Shown piece after piece: positions 1-4,916 of a stretch of DNA of 11,962 nt (the first letter of the stretch is position 1; each line of letters begins with the position of its first letter). The DNA is taken from contig JBKCHQ010000170.1 of NCBI GenBank assembly GCA_046302715.1, positions 1 through 11,962 on the forward strand, written 5' to 3'. Position numbers and translations under genes: made by a program. Under the pieces are notes generated by a model. The model had not been told where the DNA came from, ran no database searches, and worked only from the letters and a program-made list of their open reading frames with translations. The DNA is from CAMCXT01 sp046302715. Lineage in GTDB: Bacteria; Bacteroidota; Bacteroidia; M30B66.

Positions 1-374
1 AGGAAGCGTTAGCATTGAGCTGCACCAGTCGTTCAAACGAAAATCCATTGCCTTTTTCAGCGGTTTTGACAAAACTGGCCAATTTGGAATCCATCGAATA
101 CGTAACTGGCAAGCCTGAGCAATCGGTACCGCTGGTAGTACGCACCGATGAAGTATTTTTACCTATTGGCGAAAATGCCGATCCTGAAGCCGAACGCGAA
201 AAAATTACCAAGGAACTTGAGTACACCCGCGGCTTCTTAAAATCGGTTGATGCCAAACTAAGCAACGAACGTTTTGTTTCGAACGCCAAACCAGAGGTGG
301 TAGAAATGGAGCGCAAAAAGCAGCAGGATGCGCAGGCAAGAATACAAATGTTGGAAGGACAGTTGAAGTCCTAA
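1..374 (+). CDS. valS: Valyl-tRNA synthetase, C-terminal end (5' truncated by window)
   Basis: This is the last ~124 codons of valyl-tRNA synthetase, the class I enzyme that charges tRNA-Val with valine in the cytoplasm. The frame is open from the first complete codon (position 3, reading EALAL...), so the gene begins upstream and the TTG at 15 is not a start. The first ~45 residues fit the end of the anticodon-binding region. From about DPEAEREK to the end there is a charged helical segment with the family's conserved features (a GFL..V..KLSNE.FV.NA stretch, then V.EMERKK). This is the C-terminal coiled-coil arm that contacts tRNA. The protein ends at a TAA at 372-374. Family assignment rests on remembered conservation of this tail; no alignment was run. 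Nothing looks broken. Confidence 0.93.
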   Translation, partial: EALALSCTSRSNENPLPFSAVLTKLANLESIEYVTGKPEQSVPLVVRTDEVFLPIGENADPEAEREKITKELEYTRGFLKSVDAKLSNERFVSNAKPEVVEMERKKQQDAQARIQMLEGQLKS

Positions 375-391
375 GGTACTTGCAGTCATTA

Positions 392-462
392 CCCATTTCG
401 CAAGTGCATGCCAATACGCTAGGCATGCGTACATCATTGCGTTTTGATTAAACTGTAATGGG
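392..462 (+). terminator. Stem-loop downstream of valS, possible terminator
   Basis: A perfect 7-bp stem (GCATGCC at 406-412, GGCATGC at 422-428) has a 9-nt loop. It is enclosed by a weaker 6-bp complementary pair, CCCATT 392-397 with AATGGG 457-462. It lies 31 nt after the valS stop, where a terminator would be expected, but no clear T-run follows the inner stem. It could be a 3'-end stabilising hairpin or a factor-dependent site instead. Confidence 0.35.
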
Positions 463-494
463 CATGTAGGACATATCCTCCCCCCATTGTGGTA

Positions 495-525
495 TTTTCT
501 GCCTTTAGCGAGCAATCTATGTTTG
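495..525 (+). promoter_or_regulatory. Bacteroidota-type promoter for the Ig-repeat protein
   Basis: TATGTTTG at 518-525 matches the Bacteroidota sigma-ABfr -7 element TAnnTTTG at every fixed position. A TTTT at 495-498 lies 19 nt upstream and matches three of four bases of the TTTG -33 element. Transcription would start near 530, giving a leader of about 15 nt before the ATG at 546. No Shine-Dalgarno sequence is present, as is usual in this phylum. Confidence 0.65.
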
Positions 526-545
526 TGGAATAAATAATCCACACC

Positions 546-3089
546 ATGAAAACACCCGCAACAAACAAGCAAACAGCTTTAGAATCAGGAAATTTTATCC
601 GCAATGTATTTTTTCTTGTAGCATTATGCCTATTCAGCAGTTCATACCTTCAAAGTCAGATTGTGCCTTTTATTGGTGGCATGATTGAAGAAGCCGACCA
701 GCATTTATGCCATTCGGGCGATCCTAATCCCATCGTGTTTTCGATTCCGGTGAGTCCTGCAGGTATCGTTACTTATCAATGGTATTATAAAAACGGAATT
801 GTATCGGCACCCGAATTGGAATCGAGCGTAATCGGATGGACGGCAATCTCGGGAGCCACCGCTGCATCGTACGATCCGCCATCGGGGCTTACAGCTTCAC
901 GTACCTACGCGTGTCGGATTATTGCAACCGGTATCTATAGTCGTTGGGCAAGTAACGTACGTTATGTTACCGTGTTGATGGCATTAAACAGCGGAACAAT
1001 TGCTGCGGGCGATCAATCATTCAGTCTCTCGGGAAATCCCAATCCGATAACTCTCTCCGCAGCTCCATTTGGTTCATCGGGCGATTTTCAGTACCGCTGG
1101 TACGCCTACCAAGGCATTACATCTGCTCCTACAGGTTCAAACATTCCTTCGGGTTGGACAGAGGTTGCGGGTGCCACAAGCGCATCGTACGATCCTCCTG
1201 TACAATGCAAGTCTATTACCTATGCCTTGCGTGTTGACCCGGTTGGCTCGCCCGATTGTTCGCCAAAATGGGCCACAGGCCAGCGCAGAATTACCGTTAA
1301 CTTTAGTCCGGGAACCCTTGCTTCTGGCAACCAGAACATAAACGAATGTGGCGATCCCAACAATATTGCCTTTGCATTTGCGGCAACTTCGGGCGCTACG
1401 TTTCAGTGGTATTATCGCGACGGAATAATTGCTGCACCATCCACCAATGCAGCTACAACCGGTTGGACAGTTATTGCCGGAGCAACTACAAATGCATACA
1501 ACCCACCGGCCGGACTTAGCAGCAGCCGCACTTACGGATGTCGCGTTTCGAATTGCGGAGGAAGTTACTGGGCAACGGGTGTTCGTCAGGTAACCGTATT
1601 TCCTGCGAACATAATTATAGGAGATACCGAAGTTTTGTTCAGTTTCAGCGGCGATCCACAGCCAATAACTGCACCTTCGGGTTTATTTTCTTATCAATGG
1701 TATGTATATTCAGGATTAACAACTGCACCATCTGCCTATGCGGGCGTACCATCGGGTTGGACTGCCGTTGCAGGCGCCAACAGCAATTTATTTAATCCTC
1801 CAGTTACCTCAAGCAGCAGAACCTACGCCTTGCGCGTGGGCATTCAGTCTGGATGCAGTTATAAATGGGCAAGTGGGACTTATCGTATAGTGATAGCCAA
1901 CTTCAATACCGGAACCTTGGCAGGAAGCATTAACACAGAGATTTGCTTTGGCCAGGATCCTGCTCCATTTACATTTTCGAGCGCGCCAACATCTACCGCT
2001 ACAGTAAAATGGTACCGTACGAACAGTGTTAAGTTACCAACATCCGGCATAACTTCGTCAGACACGCTTGTGGCTACAGGCCTGAGTTACGACGCCCCGA
2101 CATTTGGTGAAAGCGACAATTTGCTAACTGCTAATGTGTTTGAAAATAGCAATCCGGGCTACCTTAAAAAATACTACGCACGGATTACCAATGGCAGTAC
2201 TTCGTATTGGCTCGAAGCGCGAAACATTGCCATGCGAATCCCTTTCAGCACCGGCCTAATGCCTCATAACGACCTTCTAATAACCGATGAATATGGGAAT
2301 TTGATTATGTATCCACACGATGTTTGTTATCCGAACGGCCCCGATACTGTGATTAGTTATCATCAACCACTCGGTGGTTCCACTTCATTTGTATTGTTTC
2401 AATGGTATGTTTCTAGTCATCCGAATGCCGGCAACGGACCATCCTGTGATACCTTGGCCGGGATGCACTGGGTGCCAATTGGGGCTCCAGTAACACGTAT
2501 TACCGATATTGAAAGCAACAGCCCCCAGTTCATGACAATGCCAACGCAATTGCCGCAACTAACAGGCGCATTGGTTCAATCTACTCAAGGTGCCCATCAT
2601 TTGCTTACCTACAAATTGCACGTTACGCCCATTAAGTCGTTGGAAACGTTGGAGCCTGTTTGTGTTGGAAGCTATGTATTGGGTAGTTTTAACTATTGTG
2701 GTAGTTATGCCATCGCAGGTCCAGGTAGTTTTATGTCAAATCAGCAACAAGTACGTGTATGGCAATGTGGAACAACCGCCCGCTTCGCCGAAAATACAGA
2801 AGACAAATCAATTCAAACATCGAAACCGGACTATTTGAGTGAGGCATTTCCAAATCCTGCAAATGATGTTTTGAATATTGCTTACTCATTGCCATCGGGA
2901 ACTTCAAAAGCTCGCATTGCCTTGTATTCGAATAGCGGACAATTGATTGAGTCGTTTGGGATACAGTCTAACGCTATATCTAATTCGGCACCGTTTAACG
3001 TAAGTAACCTTCCGTCAGGGTTATACACAGCTAGTCTGGAAGTTGATGGAATGGTAATTGGTAATCGGCGAATTTCGATTACACATTAA
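546..3089 (+). CDS. T9SS-secreted Ig-like repeat surface protein (847 aa)
   Basis: This is a predicted secreted or surface-attached protein of unknown ligand. An N-terminal signal peptide has a hydrophobic core at about residues 19-35. Four clear beta-sandwich repeats of ~100 residues follow (about 44-143, 148-251, 254-351, 354-452). Each runs SG[DN]P.PI, then a QWY/RWY strand, GWT.(I/V)AGA, a (Y/F)(D/N)PP turn, RTYA.RV, and W(A).G.(R).(V/I)TV. Two divergent regions (about 454-565 and 568-740) keep parts of the pattern. This resembles the Ig-like repeats common in Bacteroidota adhesins and gliding-type surface proteins. Residues ~763-847 form a T9SS type A sorting domain, with FPNPANDVLNI, LYSNSGQL, LPSGLYTASL and a basic final strand. 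The start is fixed by the promoter just upstream. The gene is monocistronic, with its own terminator. Adhesin or matrix function is inferred from architecture only; no catalytic motif is visible. Confidence 0.93.
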   Translation: MKTPATNKQTALESGNFIRNVFFLVALCLFSSSYLQSQIVPFIGGMIEEADQHLCHSGDPNPIVFSIPVSPAGIVTYQWYYKNGIVSAPELESSVIGWTAISGATAASYDPPSGLTASRTYACRIIATGIYSRWASNVRYVTVLMALNSGTIAAGDQSFSLSGNPNPITLSAAPFGSSGDFQYRWYAYQGITSAPTGSNIPSGWTEVAGATSASYDPPVQCKSITYALRVDPVGSPDCSPKWATGQRRITVNFSPGTLASGNQNINECGDPNNIAFAFAATSGATFQWYYRDGIIAAPSTNAATTGWTVIAGATTNAYNPPAGLSSSRTYGCRVSNCGGSYWATGVRQVTVFPANIIIGDTEVLFSFSGDPQPITAPSGLFSYQWYVYSGLTTAPSAYAGVPSGWTAVAGANSNLFNPPVTSSSRTYALRVGIQSGCSYKWASGTYRIVIANFNTGTLAGSINTEICFGQDPAPFTFSSAPTSTATVKWYRTNSVKLPTSGITSSDTLVATGLSYDAPTFGESDNLLTANVFENSNPGYLKKYYARITNGSTSYWLEARNIAMRIPFSTGLMPHNDLLITDEYGNLIMYPHDVCYPNGPDTVISYHQPLGGSTSFVLFQWYVSSHPNAGNGPSCDTLAGMHWVPIGAPVTRITDIESNSPQFMTMPTQLPQLTGALVQSTQGAHHLLTYKLHVTPIKSLETLEPVCVGSYVLGSFNYCGSYAIAGPGSFMSNQQQVRVWQCGTTARFAENTEDKSIQTSKPDYLSEAFPNPANDVLNIAYSLPSGTSKARIALYSNSGQLIESFGIQSNAISNSAPFNVSNLPSGLYTASLEVDGMVIGNRRISITH
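675..1298 (+). repeat. Ig-like repeat dyad 1 (types A then B)
   Basis: Protein-level tandem repeats R1 (residues ~44-143) and R2 (~148-251). R1 is type A: QWYYKNGI, then SGLTASRTYACR. R2 is type B: RWYAYQGI, PSGWTEVAGA, then YALRVD. The two share a 17-bp stretch around the SYDPP turn with 16 identical bases (864-880 and 1182-1198). Confidence 0.8.
1305..1901 (+). repeat. Ig-like repeat dyad 2 (types A then B)
   Basis: R3 (residues ~254-351) resembles R1: QWYYRDGI, then AGLSSSRTYGCRV. R4 (~354-452) resembles R2: QWYVYSGL, PSGWTAVAGA, then RTYALRVG. The order A-B-A-B suggests that a two-domain unit was duplicated. Confidence 0.78.
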
Positions 3090-3112
3090 ATAAAGCAATT
3101 AATGGTGCGGAT

Positions 3113-3155
3113 AAGCCATCTGGTATTTAGGTATCGGATGGCTTTTTAGTTTTTT
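3113..3155 (+). terminator. Rho-independent terminator of the Ig-repeat gene
   Basis: AAGCCATC (3113-3120) pairs with GATGGCTT (3137-3144). The stem continues inward through G-C, A-T and wobble pairs to a four-base loop near 3127-3130. A T-rich tail, five T then AG then six T, follows at 3143-3155 with two T already in the stem. It begins 23 nt after the stop codon. On the - strand the hairpin lacks a T-run, so it mainly serves the + gene. Confidence 0.88.
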
Positions 3156-3240
3156 GAGGTTATTATTATGCATATAACGTAAAACTCGAATGTTGTAGCT
3201 GGCGCCTAAATTAATTTCACCGCAACCTTTTATACGCCCA

Positions 3241-3822
3241 CTAAATCTCTTCAGCAACAACCTCCTCAACACCCGGTACCATACGTTTGAGCAAATTTTC
3301 AATGCCCGATTTAAGGGTAACCCTTGACGATGGACAGCCCGAACAGCTTCCTTGTAACGCAACAGTTACAATCCCAGACTCAAATGATCGAAAGGTTATT
3401 GCGCCTCCGTCTTGTTCTACAGCCGGACGAATATATTCTTCAAGAATTTGGATGATTTGTTCGTCGGCAGAGCCCGTTTCAATTTCTTTTTGCGGGCTTA
3501 TTTCAGTTGCCGCTATTTCTGGATACACCTCAACTACCGGCAAATCTTTGGTTAAGTAATCCTGTAAAAACTCGCGGACGGCCGAAACAATTTGCGACCA
3601 TTCTACTTGTGCAGTGCGGGTTATGGAAACAAAGTTATTGCTGAAAAATAGCGATTTTACATAGCCTCCCTTAAACAATTCAATAGCCAAAGGTGAACCT
3701 TTGCAATCTGCCGCGTTGAGGTATTCCACTTGTTTCATAGGTTCGATAATCATTCGATTGGCCACAAATTTCATCACATCAGGATTGGGTGTGGCTTCGG
3801 CGTACACAAGGGTTGGATTCAT
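3241..3822 (-). CDS. Nfu-type iron-sulfur cluster scaffold/carrier (NifU family, 193 aa)
   Basis: Predicted cytoplasmic protein that assembles or carries Fe-S clusters to client enzymes. Residues ~8-93 form an Nfu N-terminal domain, recognised by the ATPNPDVMKFV opening, SPLAIELF and GYVKSLFF. A linker of ~25 residues follows. Residues ~122-193 form the NifU C-terminal domain with RPAVEQDGG (132-140) and the cluster-binding CSGCPSS motif (C160, C163). Both cysteines are intact and the length is normal for this two-domain architecture. No cysteine desulfurase or Suf gene lies in the window, so it is probably an orphan Nfu rather than part of an assembly operon. It is transcribed divergently from the 3879 gene, with 56 bp between start codons. 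The ATG at 3822 lies ~17 nt below a perfect -7 box, which supports this start. The N-domain differs from E. coli NfuA, so I do not give that symbol. Confidence 0.95.
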   Translation of the reverse strand: MNPTLVYAEATPNPDVMKFVANRMIIEPMKQVEYLNAADCKGSPLAIELFKGGYVKSLFFSNNFVSITRTAQVEWSQIVSAVREFLQDYLTKDLPVVEVYPEIAATEISPQKEIETGSADEQIIQILEEYIRPAVEQDGGAITFRSFESGIVTVALQGSCSGCPSSRVTLKSGIENLLKRMVPGVEEVVAEEI

Positions 3823-3839
3823 ACCGTATTTATTTTGTG

Positions 3840-3870
3840 CAAATTTAGGAGCTGTTTTTATTCGAATAAC
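3840..3870 (-). promoter_or_regulatory. Promoter of the Nfu gene
   Basis: On the - strand TAAATTTG (CAAATTTA at 3840-3847) is a perfect TAnnTTTG -7 element. The -33 position, after a 19-nt spacer, falls at 3867-3870 and reads GTTA, a poor match. Transcription would start near 3834, giving a leader of ~12 nt. Its -33 region overlaps the -7 box of the opposing promoter. Confidence 0.6.
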
Positions 3871-3874
3871 TTTG
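3844..3874 (+). promoter_or_regulatory. Promoter of the 3879-7224 operon (predicted leaderless)
   Basis: TAACTTTG at 3867-3874 is a perfect TAnnTTTG -7 element. TTTA at 3844-3847, exactly 19 nt upstream, matches three of four bases of the -33 element. The box ends only 4 nt before the ATG at 3879, so the expected transcription start falls at or beside the A of the start codon, implying a leaderless mRNA. The -33 element shares bases with the Nfu gene's -7 box. Confidence 0.6.
3858..3869. promoter_or_regulatory. 12-bp perfect palindrome between divergent promoters
   Basis: TTATTCGAATAA is a perfect inverted repeat with no spacer. It lies within the spacer shared by the two divergent promoters and runs into the + strand -7 box. 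A dimeric regulator bound here would block both genes. It may also be chance in an AT-rich promoter spacer; no regulator gene is adjacent. Confidence 0.35.
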
Positions 3875-3878
3875 TAGG

Positions 3879-4916
3879 ATGCAAAGATTAGTTAAAGTCT
3901 TCATTGTATTGATAATTGTTTCTGTTTTTGCAGCAGTTTTCTTTTACTTTAAGGCAGCCGGTGCCAAAAACGTAAGGCTTGGTTATTATTATTGGAATTC
4001 AAAATTTGAGCTTGATACGCAAAAAAAGGCATTGCTTTCTCTATCAGAGGCACCCTTGTATCTGCATGTTTTTGATGTTGATGCCCCCGATGGAATACGC
4101 TTAATTCCTATAGCTGAATTAACAGATTTTTCCATGAAGGATAAGCGCCAAATTATACCTGTTATTTATCTTACGCAAAAAGGTTTGAATGCATTGCGTT
4201 ACACCGATATAGATACGCTTTCGAAACACATGATACAAAAAGCCGAGCGTGTTACCAAGCTTGAGCGCCAAAATTGGTATGCGTTACAAATAGATTGCGA
4301 TTGGACGGAAACCAATCAAAAGAAATATTTTGCTTTACTCAAGTCATTAAAAAAAGAGTTGGGTGGTCAATCATTAAGTGCTACCATTCGATTGCATCAG
4401 ATTAAATTCCGCGAAAAAACCGGAGTGCCCCCCGTAGATAGAGGCATGCTTATGTTTTATAATGCTGGGAACATTGAGTTTCTAAATGCAGATAATAGTA
4501 TTTATTCAACTGCGAATGTAAAGCCTTATATCGATAGAATTGAAACATATCCTCTGCAGTTGGATTATGCGCTTCCTGCTTTTTCTTGGGGATTGCTCTA
4601 CAGGTTAGGGCGCATTGAAAAAATTCTAAGTACAAATCAATTGGCGTCTGTATTAAAATCTGGTCATGTTTCGAAAGTTTCGGCTCAGGTTTATTCCATA
4701 ACGAAATCTGGTTTTTGGGAGGGCGCGTATTTCTTCAAAGGGGATCAAATCAAAATTGAAGAGATTGGCGCAAAGACTTGTTTAGATGCGGCACTTCAAT
4801 TAGCAGCGCATGTAAAAAATAATAACTTTACAATTTGTTTATTTCAATTAGGCTCGCCTACACTCTCAAAATATAATGATACAGAAATTAATAAAATTCG
4901 CGCTGCTTTTAATTAG
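3879..4916 (+). CDS. Predicted membrane-anchored TIM-barrel-like protein (DUF3142-like), function unknown
   Basis: 345-residue protein with an N-terminal hydrophobic segment (about 6-27), either an uncleaved membrane anchor or a signal peptide; the rest should lie outside the cytoplasm. After LGYYYWNSKFEL come alternating strand/helix segments: LYLHVFDVD (~61-69), QIIPVIYLT, then the conserved-looking ALQIDCDWTETNQKKYF (~136-152), SATIRLHQIKF (~167-177), GVPPVDRGMLMFYNAG (~182-197) and LPAFSWGLLYR. The IDCDW..t...YF, SaTIRLHQ and MLMFYN blocks recall glycoside-hydrolase-like (alpha/beta)8 barrels of the DUF3142 type. The acidic residues in IDCDWTE could be catalytic, but no reaction is established. 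It shares an operon with the next gene, which starts 41 nt before this one ends. The promoter box 4 nt upstream supports the ATG at 3879. The coding region is certain; the family call is moderate. Confidence 0.9.
   Translation: MQRLVKVFIVLIIVSVFAAVFFYFKAAGAKNVRLGYYYWNSKFELDTQKKALLSLSEAPLYLHVFDVDAPDGIRLIPIAELTDFSMKDKRQIIPVIYLTQKGLNALRYTDIDTLSKHMIQKAERVTKLERQNWYALQIDCDWTETNQKKYFALLKSLKKELGGQSLSATIRLHQIKFREKTGVPPVDRGMLMFYNAGNIEFLNADNSIYSTANVKPYIDRIETYPLQLDYALPAFSWGLLYRLGRIEKILSTNQLASVLKSGHVSKVSAQVYSITKSGFWEGAYFFKGDQIKIEEIGAKTCLDAALQLAAHVKNNNFTICLFQLGSPTLSKYNDTEINKIRAAFN

Noticed and set aside
258..572. 104-codon - strand ORF spanning the valS end and the following gap
   Set aside because: It is antisense to the valS coiled coil and runs through the + strand promoter; low-complexity, Cys-rich and unrecognisable.
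675..1901. CRISPR or short DNA repeat array
   Set aside because: The periodicity is ~300 bp, in frame and diverged at DNA level. It comes from protein domain repeats.
3099..3362. 87-codon - strand ORF across the 3' end of the Nfu gene
   Set aside because: It overlaps the Nfu coding region in another frame, crosses the terminator hairpin of the neighbouring gene, and its peptide has no recognisable domain.
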